A DNA stretch of 64,000 bases, from NCBI RefSeq assembly GCF_026735135.1, contig NZ_JAPQER010000003.1, positions 124,001 through 188,000 on the forward strand, written 5' to 3'. Under the pieces are notes generated by a model. That model was not told the DNA's origin. It saw only the letters and a list, made by a program, of their open reading frames with translations, and made no database searches. Of the stretch, positions 18,483-27,322 are shown piece by piece (the first letter of the stretch is position 1; every line of letters starts with the position of its first letter). The position numbers were made by a program, and so were the translations under genes. This stretch comes from Clostridium aestuarii. Lineage in GTDB: Bacteria; Bacillota; Clostridia; Clostridiales; Clostridiaceae.

Positions 18483-18914
18483 ATGAAAAAAGTAAATATC
18501 ATTTATTGGAGTGGAACAGGTAACACAGAGGCAATGGCAAATGCAATTGCTGAAGGAGCAAAAATAGATGAAGTAGAGGTTTCATTACTTGCAGTTAATC
18601 AAGCTTCTGCTGATCATGTGGTTAATTCAGATGTGCTTGCATTAGGATGTCCATCAATGGGTCAAGAAGTGCTAGAAGAAGCTGAAATGGAACCATTTGT
18701 AGAATCAATAGAATCAGTAGTTAAAGGAAAAAAATTAGCTCTATTTGGTTCATACGGATGGGGTGATGGCGAGTGGATGAGAAATTGGGTTGAAAGAATG
18801 GAAAACTGTGGAGCACAATTAATAGACGATGAAGGATTAATGGCTAATAATGAACCAGATGATGAAGCAATTACTAATTGCAAAGAATTAGGAGAAAAAT
18901 TAGCAAAAGCTTAA
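18483..18914 (+). CDS. Flavodoxin
   Basis: 143 aa, normal short-chain flavodoxin length. The FMN phosphate loop WSGTGNTEAMA lies at residues 9-19. The isoalloxazine-contact loops are near GCPSMGQE and GSYGWGDGEWM. It is an electron carrier that replaces ferredoxin when iron is short, which fits the Fur box in its promoter. GAGGGGG lies 6 bases before the ATG. It is followed by a terminator and the second DUF3793 gene. Confidence 0.95.
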   Translation: MKKVNIIYWSGTGNTEAMANAIAEGAKIDEVEVSLLAVNQASADHVVNSDVLALGCPSMGQEVLEEAEMEPFVESIESVVKGKKLALFGSYGWGDGEWMRNWVERMENCGAQLIDDEGLMANNEPDDEAITNCKELGEKLAKA

Positions 18915-18946
18915 TATAAGAATGTTGCTTTCCAATATTCTTATAA
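18914..18946 (+). terminator. Intrinsic terminator after flavodoxin
   Basis: ATAAGAATGTTG pairs with CAATATTCTTAT (one G-T pair) across a short loop, followed by a weak AAAATG...TTATTTTATT tract. Confidence 0.65.
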
Positions 18947-18982
18947 AATGAAATTATTTTATTTAAGAGAGGATGGTTTTTT

Positions 18983-19594
18983 ATGAATGAAATGATGGTG
19001 AGGAACTTTATGAAAAAAATAAGTGAACAAGATGATAAAAATTATTTAATTTCTACAATAGCATATAGTGCAGCTCCTACTATCACAAAAGAAAAGTCAT
19101 CTTCTCTAGTTGTTTTTAATAATAGAAATAATAGAAATTTATATAAATACTGGGAAAAATATAAAGAGGAAATAAAAGAAGATTTTAGCATTAAATTTCA
19201 TGAACTTAAGAAAACAGAAAAAATTACAGCAGTACTATTTTATAATAAAGAAAAATTAGAAAAAATTTTAAAAGAAAAAAGAAATATAAATTTTTTAAAA
19301 AGATTTGGATATGCAGAAAAAATGAATTTACAAGAATGCTTAGAATTATTACATACTAGATATGAACATGTATGCCCACATGAAATGGGTATTTTTCTAG
19401 GGTACCCTGTTGAAGATGTTATAGAATTTGTGGATTGTCCCAATAAGCAATGTTTGTTAAGAGGATATTGGAAAGTTTACCATGATACAGAAAGAGCAAA
19501 GGATATCTTCGAAAGATATGATAAGGCTAAGTATAAAATAATGAATCTTGCTATTCAGGGAATTAAACCTTACAGAATCATGAATGCCACTTAA
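18983..19594 (+). CDS. DUF3793 family protein (copy 2)
   Basis: 203 aa, clearly paralogous to the 17787 protein. It shares the ISTIAYSAAPTITKEK start, FLKRFGYAEKMN and the signature CPHEMGIFLGYPVEDVIEFV (about residues 132-151). Soluble, with no cofactor motif other than three conserved cysteines. GAGAGGATGG precedes the ATG. The two copies flank the flavodoxin, which suggests a shared role in iron-starved redox metabolism. This is inferred from position only. Confidence 0.8.
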   Translation: MNEMMVRNFMKKISEQDDKNYLISTIAYSAAPTITKEKSSSLVVFNNRNNRNLYKYWEKYKEEIKEDFSIKFHELKKTEKITAVLFYNKEKLEKILKEKRNINFLKRFGYAEKMNLQECLELLHTRYEHVCPHEMGIFLGYPVEDVIEFVDCPNKQCLLRGYWKVYHDTERAKDIFERYDKAKYKIMNLAIQGIKPYRIMNAT

Positions 19595-19634
19595 GACAAA
19601 ACAGAATAAAATAGAAAAAGCATACAAATTGTTA

Positions 19635-19717
19635 TTGACAATAAAAAAAAAGAGATATACAATTAACATACAGTGAAAATAATTATCAATAACAAATGGA
19701 ATAGATAATCACTATCG
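19635..19717 (+). promoter_or_regulatory. feoAAB promoter with two Fur boxes
   Basis: -35 TTGACA (19635-19640), 17-bp spacer, -10 TACAAT (19658-19663). Downstream lie TGAAAATAATTATCA (19674-19688, one mismatch to the 7-1-7 site) and AGATAATCACTATCG (19703-19717, three mismatches). The tandem arrangement suggests tight Fur control. Confidence 0.8.
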
Positions 19718-19745
19718 AGTATATGATTAATAGGAGGTAGAAAAT

Positions 19746-19970
19746 ATGGTGGGAACTTTAAATGATATTGATGTTGGAGCAAAAACTAGAGTTAAGACAC
19801 TAGCGAGAGATAGTGCTGTTAGAAGAAGATTGATGGATATGGGAATAATTCCTGGAATACAGGTTGAAGTAACTGGTAAGGCGCCACTTGGAGATCCAAT
19901 TGAAATATTATTAAGAGGATATAAATTGACACTTAGAAAAAATGAAGCTTTGGCTGTTATGGTAGAGTAA
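19746..19970 (+). CDS. feoA: FeoA domain protein (first)
   Basis: 74 aa SH3-like FeoA domain (MGIIPGIQVEVTGKAPLGDPIEILLRG region intact). It is a small cytoplasmic partner of FeoB. AGGAGG lies before the ATG. It is the first gene of the feoA-feoA-feoB set, 19 bases from the next feoA. The promoter carries two Fur boxes. Confidence 0.93.
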   Translation: MVGTLNDIDVGAKTRVKTLARDSAVRRRLMDMGIIPGIQVEVTGKAPLGDPIEILLRGYKLTLRKNEALAVMVE

Positions 19971-19989
19971 GATTAAAGGAGGAGATTGT

Positions 19990-20217
19990 ATGTCTGTAAT
20001 TCCTTTAGCTTTTATAAATAGAGGAGAAAAAGCTAAAATTCAAGAAATAAATGGTGGAGATACATTTAGTAAAAAAATGATAGAAATGGGATTTAATAAA
20101 GGTACGGAAATTGAAATAGTAAATAATGATAGAGGACCGCTTATAGTAGCTGTAGGAGAAAGTCGAATAGCACTAGGAAGAGGTATGGCTCAGAGAATTA
20201 TGGTTCAAGCGAGTTAG
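19990..20217 (+). CDS. feoA: FeoA domain protein (second)
   Basis: 75 aa FeoA domain with a diverged sequence (MGFNKGTEIEIVNNDRGPLIVAVGESRIALGRG). Two separate feoA genes before feoB are usual in Clostridia. AAGGAGGAG precedes the ATG. The two proteins may contact different parts of FeoB, though nothing in the sequence shows this. Confidence 0.92.
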   Translation: MSVIPLAFINRGEKAKIQEINGGDTFSKKMIEMGFNKGTEIEIVNNDRGPLIVAVGESRIALGRGMAQRIMVQAS

Positions 20218-20281
20218 TTTAATTATAGTAGAATGTTATTAGTTATTAGGAATAATAGAAGATTATTTTTTGAATTTATAA

Positions 20282-20296
20282 TGAGAATGAATATCA
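20282..20296 (+). promoter_or_regulatory. Candidate Fur box before feoB
   Basis: TGAGAATGAATATCA, a 7-1-7 site with two mismatches, overlapping a TATAAT (20277-20282). It suggests an internal iron-regulated promoter for feoB. Confidence 0.5.
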
Positions 20297-20336
20297 AATT
20301 CATAAATGTTAAATGATATTATCAGGGGGGAAAATA

Positions 20337-22355
20337 ATGAGCACAATAGCTTTAGTGGGTAATCCCAATTGCGGAAAGACTAGTTTGTTTAATGTATTAA
20401 CAGGAGCAAGACAGCATGTAGGAAACTGGCCAGGGGTTACAGTAGAAAAAAAAGTAGGTAAATTAAAACACGATGGACAGAACCATGAAATAGTAGATTT
20501 ACCAGGTACTTATAGCCTTGGAGCATATTCAGAAGATGAAGTAGTTGCAAGAAATTTTATAATAAAAGATAAACCTGATGTTGTTATAAATGTAGTTGAT
20601 GCTACTAATATTGAAAGAAATTTATATTTAACAACTCAGTTGCTTGAAATGGATGCAAATGTAGTTATTGCATTAAACATGATGGATGAAGCAAAAGCTA
20701 GAAATATAAAGATAGATATAGATAAATTATCAAATGAACTTGGAGTTCCAGTTATACCTACAATTGCACCTAAAAAAGAAGGAATAAAGAAATTGGTTTC
20801 TAAAGTTGTAGAATATGCTGGTAAAGTGAAGCAGAAAAGAGCTAACATATCTTATGGTGAAGAACTTACAAATGAAATTTTAAGTTTGAAAAGTTCTATT
20901 GAAGAAAGTGCTGCTACAATTGAATACCCATCAGAATGGACAGCTATAAAATTGCTTGAAAATGATAAATATATGTTAGATATAGTAAATGAAAAAAGTG
21001 GCTTTAAAAGAACACTGGAACATTTGAATGAAAGTATTAAAAAAGTCACTAAATTAATAGGATATGAGCCAGAAATGGCAATTGTAGATAAAAGATATCA
21101 GTTTATAGGTGATGTAGTAGCTGATTCTGTTAAAAAGGAGCAGAATTATAATCAGACAACATCAGATAAGATTGATAGGGTTGTTACTAATAAATGGCTA
21201 GGAATTCCTATATTTGCAGCTATGATGTATATTCTTTACCAGTTAACATTTGTAGTAGGACAATACTTTTCCGATTTATTAGATGAAGGAATGGGAGCTT
21301 TAGGAGAAGCAGTAAATACTTCGCTTACAAATGCAGGGGCTTCAGAAATTTTAACTTCATTTATAGGCGATGGTATTATTGGAGGCGTTGGAGCTGTTGT
21401 TGTATTTCTTCCTATAATAATGGTAATGTACTTCTTTATAGGAATTTTAGAAGACAGTGGTTATATGGCTAGAGCTGCATATGTTATGGATAGATTGATG
21501 AGACTATTGGGACTTCATGGAAAAACCTTTGTATCAATGATAGTTGGTAGTGGATGTAATGTACCAGGAATAATGTCAACAAGAACTCTTGAAAGTAAAA
21601 AAGATAGAATGATAGCAATACTTATAAATCCATTTGTTTCATGTGGAGCTAGATTACCTATATATATGGTATTTATAGGAGCATTTTTCCAAAAAAAAGC
21701 TGGATTGATTTTATTCATTTTATACGTAGTAGGAATACTTATGGCTTTAATTATAGGAAAAATTTTTAGTAAAACATTGTTTAAAGGAGAAACTTCTTAT
21801 TTTATAATGGAATTACCGCCTTATCGTTTACCTTCATTTAAAAGTGTAATGCTTCATATGTGGGAAAAAGCAGGAGCTTTCTTAAAAAAAGCAGGAACAA
21901 TTATTTTTGCAGTTGTAACTTTACTTTGGATATTATCTGTGCTTCCATTTGGAGTTGAACAGTACAGTGAAGCATCTGCTTTGGGTAAGATTGGAGCTTT
22001 CATAGCACCAATATTTAAACCAGCAGGGTTTGGAACATGGCAAGCAGGTGTAGGATTATTCTCTGGTATTATTGCTAAAGAAGCAGTTGTAGCAACACTT
22101 GGAATGGTATATGCAGGGGTTGAAGAAGGTGCTAAACTTACAGCAGCGATACAATCATCTTTTACACCACTTACAGCATTTGCGTTTATGATAATGTCAT
22201 TGCTTTACACTCCATGTGCAGCTGCATTAGGAGCAATAAAAAGAGAAACAAACTCTTATAAATGGACTATATTTGCAGCAGCTTATACATTTGCAGTAGG
22301 TTGGGTTGCAGCAGTGCTTGTGTTCCAAATAGGAAGCGCGTTAGGGTTCAACTAA
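20337..22355 (+). CDS. feoB: Ferrous iron transport protein B
   Basis: 672 aa from the ATG at 20337. GGGGGG (20325-20330) fixes this start over an earlier in-frame codon at 20313. The N-terminal G-domain has G1 GNPNCGKTS, G3 DLPGTYSL and G4 NMMDEA, followed by a helical GDI region. The membrane part has two Gate motifs with the conserved cysteines (GSGCNVPG and PFVSCGARLP) and LYTPCAAALG near the end. It is the main Fe(II) importer, with FeoA partners upstream and a FeoC-like protein nearby. Confidence 0.95.
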   Translation: MSTIALVGNPNCGKTSLFNVLTGARQHVGNWPGVTVEKKVGKLKHDGQNHEIVDLPGTYSLGAYSEDEVVARNFIIKDKPDVVINVVDATNIERNLYLTTQLLEMDANVVIALNMMDEAKARNIKIDIDKLSNELGVPVIPTIAPKKEGIKKLVSKVVEYAGKVKQKRANISYGEELTNEILSLKSSIEESAATIEYPSEWTAIKLLENDKYMLDIVNEKSGFKRTLEHLNESIKKVTKLIGYEPEMAIVDKRYQFIGDVVADSVKKEQNYNQTTSDKIDRVVTNKWLGIPIFAAMMYILYQLTFVVGQYFSDLLDEGMGALGEAVNTSLTNAGASEILTSFIGDGIIGGVGAVVVFLPIIMVMYFFIGILEDSGYMARAAYVMDRLMRLLGLHGKTFVSMIVGSGCNVPGIMSTRTLESKKDRMIAILINPFVSCGARLPIYMVFIGAFFQKKAGLILFILYVVGILMALIIGKIFSKTLFKGETSYFIMELPPYRLPSFKSVMLHMWEKAGAFLKKAGTIIFAVVTLLWILSVLPFGVEQYSEASALGKIGAFIAPIFKPAGFGTWQAGVGLFSGIIAKEAVVATLGMVYAGVEEGAKLTAAIQSSFTPLTAFAFMIMSLLYTPCAAALGAIKRETNSYKWTIFAAAYTFAVGWVAAVLVFQIGSALGFN

Positions 22356-22357
22356 AA

Positions 22358-22605
22358 GTTCAGTTGAAAGTGAAAAATTAAGAGTGAAGGAAAGAATTCA
22401 GATTGGCTGAATTCTTAAATGAAAAATATAGGATGGCTTAAAAGCCATCCTTATATAAAAACAAACAATCATAATGAATATCATATAATAAAAAATGACT
22501 AAAGGGGTTAAGCATTATTTTGAGAATTATTGGCGAAGTTAGTTTTGCGTAAGCAAAACATCATTAACTCTCCACTCTTAACTATTAATTCTTAACTGTT
22601 TTTTT
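22358..22605. repeat. Composite hairpin element between feoB and DUF2325 gene
   Basis: Diverged inverted ends (CAGTTGAAAGTG... and CACTC...CTTAACTG) enclose AAGAATTCA/TGAATTCTT, a strong hairpin ATAGGATGGC/GCCATCCTTAT (22425-22458, probable feoB terminator), a possible Fur box and TTTTGC/GCAAAA. The TTTTGC hairpin and the following ATCATTAACT are shared with the 15032 element. Confidence 0.6.
22469..22483 (+). promoter_or_regulatory. Weak Fur-box-like site
   Basis: TCATAATGAATATCA matches the 7-1-7 Fur repeat with two mismatches. It lies about 140 bases before the DUF2325 start, so linkage is uncertain. Confidence 0.4.
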
Positions 22606-22621
22606 AGGAAGGGGAGTTATT

Positions 22622-22903
22622 ATGAGTTTATTAGTTATAGGTGGGGATAAATTAGGAAACATAAAAGACAATTTAAAGGGAAGTGGATTTGATAATATAA
22701 ATCATTTATCAGGACGTAAGAAAAGCCAAAAATTTTATAAGATACCTGAAAAAACTGATGTGGTTCTTGTTTTAACGGATTTTGTAAACCATCAAATGGC
22801 AAAAACAATAAAAAAGCAAATAAAAAGCAGTGATACAAAAGTTTTATTTGCCAAAAGGTCATGGGTACATATAGAGAAAACATTAAAGGAATATAGGGGA
22901 TAA
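22622..22903 (+). CDS. DUF2325 domain protein
   Basis: 93 aa. The DUF2325 pattern is present: LLVIGGDKLGNI at the start, LSGRKKSQKFYKIPEKTDVVLVLTDFVNH, then a basic helix and a beta strand (VLFAKRSW). It is a small Rossmann-like domain of unknown function, often near Feo or CRISPR-unrelated regulators. GGGGAG precedes the ATG. The HD-GYP gene starts 20 bases downstream, so the two form one operon that follows the Feo genes. Confidence 0.8.
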   Translation: MSLLVIGGDKLGNIKDNLKGSGFDNINHLSGRKKSQKFYKIPEKTDVVLVLTDFVNHQMAKTIKKQIKSSDTKVLFAKRSWVHIEKTLKEYRG

Positions 22904-22923
22904 GACATAATAAGGAGGAACGT

Positions 22924-23580
22924 ATGTTTTTATTTACTAGGCTAAAATATAAACATATATTTCATGATGTAATAGAATGTTTGGTTTTAGCGTTAGAAGC
23001 AAAAGATGTTTATACAAGCGGTCATTCCACAAGAGTTGGAGATATGAGCTATAAATTAGCAAAAGCTGCTGGTATAAAAGGACGTGAACTAGAAGATATT
23101 CATATAGCTGGACATCTTCATGATATAGGAAAAATTGGAATAGAAGATAGAATATTAAATAAGGCAGGAAAACTTTTACCTCATGAATGGGAACAGATAA
23201 AAATGCATCCTGTTATTGGATACAAAATACTGAGTAAATCAAAAAGATTAAAAAAAATAGCAAAAATAGTTGTTCATCACCATGAAAGATGGGATGGAAA
23301 AGGATATCCAGCAGGAATTGAACAGTTACAGATACCTAGGGGAGCCAGAATAATAGCAGTATGTGATTCAATAGATGCTATGATGAGTGATAGAACATAT
23401 AGAAAAGCGTTAAGTTTAGAAGAATGTAAAAAAGAAATATTAATAAATAGAGGTATACAGTTTGATCCTTTTTTAGTTGATGTTATAGAACCTATATTTG
23501 AACAGATAGTTAAAAATAATGGTAATAGAAAGCAGAAAAAAACTACTAGTATATTAGGATTTGAGTATAGTATTAATTGA
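22924..23580 (+). CDS. HD-GYP domain protein
   Basis: 218 aa, almost entirely one HD-GYP domain. HSTRV, LHDIGKIG (HD pair near residue 65) and HHHERWDGKGYP (HHExxDGxGYP) are intact. It lacks the N-terminal region seen in the 9977 and 33972 proteins. It probably degrades c-di-GMP or related dinucleotides. AAGGAGG precedes the ATG. Its operon partner is a DUF2325 gene in the iron block, which raises the possibility of iron-linked signalling. Confidence 0.85.
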   Translation: MFLFTRLKYKHIFHDVIECLVLALEAKDVYTSGHSTRVGDMSYKLAKAAGIKGRELEDIHIAGHLHDIGKIGIEDRILNKAGKLLPHEWEQIKMHPVIGYKILSKSKRLKKIAKIVVHHHERWDGKGYPAGIEQLQIPRGARIIAVCDSIDAMMSDRTYRKALSLEECKKEILINRGIQFDPFLVDVIEPIFEQIVKNNGNRKQKKTTSILGFEYSIN

Positions 23581-23797
23581 GGAAATAGCATAAATTTAGT
23601 ATTTTAAATTTTAAATTATGTAATTTCCTCAATTAATAATTAAGATTGCTTTACTATTGTAAAACTAAATTTAAAAACAGATGATGTTTTTTATCATCTT
23701 TTTTTTATTTTAGAATTTAGCTTTAGCTAAATTTCTTCATTAACTGTTAATTGTTAATTTTTAATTACATATAACTTTAAATCTTAAAGTTATATGT
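23574..23797. repeat. Gap with four hairpins after HD-GYP gene
   Basis: AATTGAGGAAAT/ATTTCCTCAATT (23574-23635); a clear terminator GATGAT/ATCATC plus eight T (23680-23706); GAATTTAGC/GCTAAATTTC (near 23712-23735); and ACATATAACTTTAA/TTAAAGTTATATGT (23767-23797). No gene is seen. Confidence 0.65.
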
Positions 23798-23872
23798 ATG
23801 TGTTTTCTTTACAAAAATAATGGAAGTGATATAATTACCTTGGAAATAAGTTAAATTAAAGTAGGTGGATAT

Positions 23873-24613
23873 ATGAATTTTCAAGGGAAAGTAGTATTGG
23901 TTACAGGTGGAAGTCGAGGAATTGGTAGAAGTATAGCAGAGGAATTTGGAGATTGTGGAGCAGCTATAGTTATTAATTATAGAGAAAATGATAAGGCAGC
24001 TGAAGATACTTTACAAATGCTAAAGAAAAAAGGTATATATGCTATAGCAATTAAGGGAGATATAAGTGATTATAACACTGCAAAAAATATTATAGAAGAA
24101 ATAATAAAGAAATTTGGAAAACTAGATATACTTGTAAATAATGCTGGAATATCTAAAATTGGACTTTTTATAGATATGGATGAAAATGACTTTGATAGTA
24201 TTATTAATACTAATTTAAAAGGTGTTTTTAATATTTGTCATAATGCTGTAGAGCATATGCTTAAGGTGAAAAGAGGACGCATAATTAATATATCATCTAT
24301 ATGGGGGGAAGTTGGAGCATCGTGTGAAGTTGCATACTCAGCTTCAAAGGGTGGAATGAATTCATTTACCAAAGCATTAGGAAAAGAACTAGCTCCATCT
24401 GGAATCACTGTGAATGCTATACAACCGGGAGTTATAGATACTGAGATGAATAAGTGGTTATCGAAAGATGAAAAACAAGAATTAGTTAATGAGATTCCTA
24501 TGATGAGGTTTGGAGAAGGAAAAGATATAGCAAAGGCTGCAGTGTTTTTAGCAAGTAATGCTGCAAGTTACATAACCTCTCAAGTTATAACGGTAGATGG
24601 AGGATTTATTTAA
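23873..24613 (+). CDS. SDR oxidoreductase, 3-oxoacyl-ACP reductase-like
   Basis: 246 aa, classical short-chain dehydrogenase. The NADP-binding TGGSRGIG lies at residues 11-18, NNAG near residue 89, and catalytic Ser...YSASK near residues 141-158. The C-terminal VITVDGG ending is typical of FabG-like enzymes. It stands alone rather than in a fatty-acid operon, so a role outside fatty-acid synthesis is possible. AGGTGG precedes the ATG. Confidence 0.88.
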   Translation: MNFQGKVVLVTGGSRGIGRSIAEEFGDCGAAIVINYRENDKAAEDTLQMLKKKGIYAIAIKGDISDYNTAKNIIEEIIKKFGKLDILVNNAGISKIGLFIDMDENDFDSIINTNLKGVFNICHNAVEHMLKVKRGRIINISSIWGEVGASCEVAYSASKGGMNSFTKALGKELAPSGITVNAIQPGVIDTEMNKWLSKDEKQELVNEIPMMRFGEGKDIAKAAVFLASNAASYITSQVITVDGGFI

Positions 24614-24748
24614 AGATATGTAAACATATATTAAAATACATTGATTTATTAATTTGTTGTGCTATAATGTGGAGTGGTTTAGTAAATTATGGTGTACAAG
24701 TAAGTTAAATGCAAGAAAAGTAAAAGGTAAATAAAAGGGGAGATATAT

Positions 24749-26395
24749 ATGTTAAATACTATTGGTAAAAAAATAGTAGTAGCTTTTATTTTGGTGACCA
24801 CAGTAGCAGTAGTATTAGTAACTAGTCTGTTTATACATAGGTCTACTGGAATGCTTAAGAAACAAATGAATGATTCAGGAGCTTTAGTAGGTACCATAGC
24901 AAGAAAAAGTATAGATAAATATAAAATATCTGATTCAGAAGATATAAGTAATGTATTAAGAAAAATTAAAGAGGAAAGTAATAATGGAATTAAATACATA
25001 GCATTAGATGATAAAAATAATAATATAATAGCACATACTGAGTCTAATTTGATAGGAAATAAAGACAATGAAGAATTTGAAAAGGTTGAAAAAGTATTAA
25101 ATGGTAAAACTATTGGAGATTTTTATACAAGAAATAATGATGAAGAGGTATATGAGGTTTTAATGCCTTTTTATGATGGGAATAGTATTGAGGGAATTCT
25201 TATAGTTGGAATTTCACTTGATTCCCTTAATAAAATATCAAGACAAGGATTTATAGAGTCTGTATGGATTACTTTAATAGTTATATTAGCAGCGGCAATA
25301 GCAGCAGTATTTTTAGCAAGAGATATTACAAAACCATTAAAGTTAATAAGTAAGAGGATGGAAAAAGTAGCTGAAGGCGATTTTACTGTAGAATTTCATG
25401 CTAAAGCAGATGATGAAATTGGAAAACTTATGAAATCACTAAATTATGTAATGGGTACTTTAAGAGATGTTATATCAAGAGTTCAAGGAGCTGCTGAAAA
25501 TTTAGATAGTGTTTCACAAAATCTTACTGCTTCAAGTGAAGAAATTGCTCAATCAGGAGAAGAAATAGCAACAAGCACTGAAGAAGTAGCAAATAATTCA
25601 ACAGGACAAGCTCAAGATATTGATGAGATAACTGATTATGTTGAAAACTTTTCAAAGCATTTAGATGTTATATATGATAGAGTAGATAAGGTTTCAAACA
25701 ATAGTAATAAAATTAAGAATTCAGCAGATACAGGATCAGATCAACTTAAAGTTTTAGTTGATGTTGTAAATGATATGAAGAAAAACTTTCAAAAATCAAC
25801 AGAAAAAATTAGCTTTTTGAATAGTAATGTTAGTAAAATTACAGAAGTTATGGATGTAATAAATGCAGTAGCTAAACAAACAAATCTATTAGCGTTAAAT
25901 GCAGCTATAGAAGCTGCACGTGCTGGTGAAGCTGGAAAAGGTTTCTCAGTAGTAGCAGAAGAAATAAGGAAGCTTGCAGAACAAGTTTTAGAATCATCAA
26001 AAAGTATTACTGAATTAGTGGAGACAATAGTGGATAATACTAAAGAAGTTTCTGAAACTACTGAACTGGTTTCAGAAAAAATGACAACAGAAATAACAGT
26101 AGTAGATAAGACCGTAATTTCATTTAAACATATAGTTGGACAAGTAGAAGAAATTCTACCATATATAAAAAATGTATATGAGGCAGTAGATAATTCTATT
26201 AAAGAAAAAAATAAGATAGTAGATAAAATAGAAAATGTTAACAATATTTCACAAGAATTTGCAGCAGCAACTCAAGAAATATCAGCTTCAATTCAAACTC
26301 AATCATCTTCTATTGAAGAATTTACAGCTTCAGCAGAAGAGCTTACAAGTATGGCAGATGAATTTGCAGAAAAGGTAAACAGATTTAAGATATAA
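24749..26395 (+). CDS. Methyl-accepting chemotaxis protein
   Basis: 548 aa. A transmembrane helix (residues ~8-28), an extracellular Cache-like sensor (~30-170), a second helix (~172-192), HAMP (~193-245), then the signalling domain. The hairpin tip is highly conserved ([20 protein letters not shown], about residues 376-395), and methylation helices rich in Glu pairs flank it. It is a membrane chemoreceptor. The ligand is unknown. GGGGAG precedes the ATG. It is followed by a hairpin that also serves the convergent HxlR gene. Confidence 0.93.
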   Translation: MLNTIGKKIVVAFILVTTVAVVLVTSLFIHRSTGMLKKQMNDSGALVGTIARKSIDKYKISDSEDISNVLRKIKEESNNGIKYIALDDKNNNIIAHTESNLIGNKDNEEFEKVEKVLNGKTIGDFYTRNNDEEVYEVLMPFYDGNSIEGILIVGISLDSLNKISRQGFIESVWITLIVILAAAIAAVFLARDITKPLKLISKRMEKVAEGDFTVEFHAKADDEIGKLMKSLNYVMGTLRDVISRVQGAAENLDSVSQNLTASSEEIAQSGEEIATSTEEVANNSTGQAQDIDEITDYVENFSKHLDVIYDRVDKVSNNSNKIKNSADTGSDQLKVLVDVVNDMKKNFQKSTEKISFLNSNVSKITEVMDVINAVAKQTNLLALNAAIEAARAGEAGKGFSVVAEEIRKLAEQVLESSKSITELVETIVDNTKEVSETTELVSEKMTTEITVVDKTVISFKHIVGQVEEILPYIKNVYEAVDNSIKEKNKIVDKIENVNNISQEFAAATQEISASIQTQSSSIEEFTASAEELTSMADEFAEKVNRFKI

Positions 26396-26415
26396 GAATA
26401 AAAATAAAAATAAAA

Positions 26416-26450
26416 ATGAAAATGCTTATGGTTTTACATAAGCATTTTAA
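26416..26450. terminator. Terminator between MCP and HxlR genes
   Basis: AAAATGCTTATG pairs with CATAAGCATTTT across a GTTTTA loop. The A- and T-rich flanks allow use from both directions. Confidence 0.8.
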
Positions 26451-26830
26451 ATCTCTTCATTCATAATTTTTTCTATTATGCTATCTTCTAAATTGAGAGA
26501 TAAATCAAAGGTCTTAGAATAATTGATTCCCCATTTGTAAATAGAATAAAGAACAGGGACTACGCTTTTTCCGTAATTGGATAGGCTATATTCTACTTTT
26601 GGCGGAACTTCAGGGTATATTTTTCTATTTACAAGTCCACAGTGTTCTAGTTCACGTAATTGTTGAGTTAACATTTTTTGTGTTATACCATCTAATCTTC
26701 TCTTTAATTGACTAAATCTAAGAGTTTTTTTTCTTAAATGCCATAAAATAACAGTCTTCCATTTACCACCTAAAACATCCATGGTAAGTTCCATTCCACA
26801 ATTATAGGTTTTTTCTTTTAATTTTGTCAT
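26447..26830 (-). CDS. HxlR-family transcriptional regulator
   Basis: 127 aa winged-helix protein. The start motif CGMELTMDVLGGKWK is characteristic, with the N-terminal Cys (residue 11) at the position used for redox sensing in YodB/HypR-type members. The TQKMLTQQLRELE helix and PPKVEYSLS wing follow. GGGGGG precedes the ATG. Its target is unknown. An ATGATAC-TAT-GTATCAT palindrome 31 bases upstream may be an autoregulatory operator. Confidence 0.9.
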   Translation of the reverse strand: MTKLKEKTYNCGMELTMDVLGGKWKTVILWHLRKKTLRFSQLKRRLDGITQKMLTQQLRELEHCGLVNRKIYPEVPPKVEYSLSNYGKSVVPVLYSIYKWGINYSKTFDLSLNLEDSIIEKIMNEEI

Positions 26831-26860
26831 TTAAACCCCCCGTTTTTGTAAGTATGGTTT

Positions 26861-26877
26861 ATGATACTATGTATCAT
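26861..26877 (-). promoter_or_regulatory. Candidate HxlR operator
   Basis: Perfect 7-3-7 palindrome ATGATACTATGTATCAT immediately upstream of the HxlR gene. Its position suggests autoregulation. Confidence 0.45.
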
Positions 26878-26984
26878 TTAGTACGTTAATATACAAATGA
26901 ATACTTACTTTCAATTATATTATACTATAAATTAAAAATAATACAAACTATAAATACAGTTAAGTTATAACAAAATTACTATTT

Positions 26985-27240
26985 CTATGTAAAAATAGCT
27001 AGGGTACATTTATAATAAGTTATATAAATGTACCCTAGCTATCAAATTGACAAATTTCTTTTTCCAAAATTGTAGCTCCCTTTAATTTAATTTTGTGGTG
27101 GTATCACTCCAATCTTTTTAAATTTTTTTTAGAATTTTATGGATAAAAGCACCTCCAATTTGGTATATTTAAATTATAAAATATAATAATTTATATTATT
27201 ATAATACACCAATAATTCAAAATTGTCAATATTCTGAAAA
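26985..27240 (-). ncRNA. Possible orphan minus-strand transcription unit
   Basis: Read on the minus strand, TTGACA (27222-27227) is followed after 17 bases by TATTAT. About 200 bases later lies a 19-bp stem (26994-27043, core AGGGTACATTTATA and its complement) followed by TTTTTAC. No ORF of normal size is present. The transcript may be a small RNA or encode a tiny peptide. The rest of the 26831-27322 gap shows only AT-rich leader. Confidence 0.35.
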
Positions 27241-27322
27241 TAAAAAAGAAAAAATTTTTAACAATGTTTGTTAGTGAAAAAAATAACAAGTTGATTTATA
27301 ATAATATTGGGGGTGAGCATTA

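Noticed and set aside
27090-27115. GTGGTGGTATCAC resembles a T-box core
   Set aside because: No specifier stem, no matching terminator/antiterminator pair, and the downstream gene is not an amino-acid or tRNA-ligase gene.
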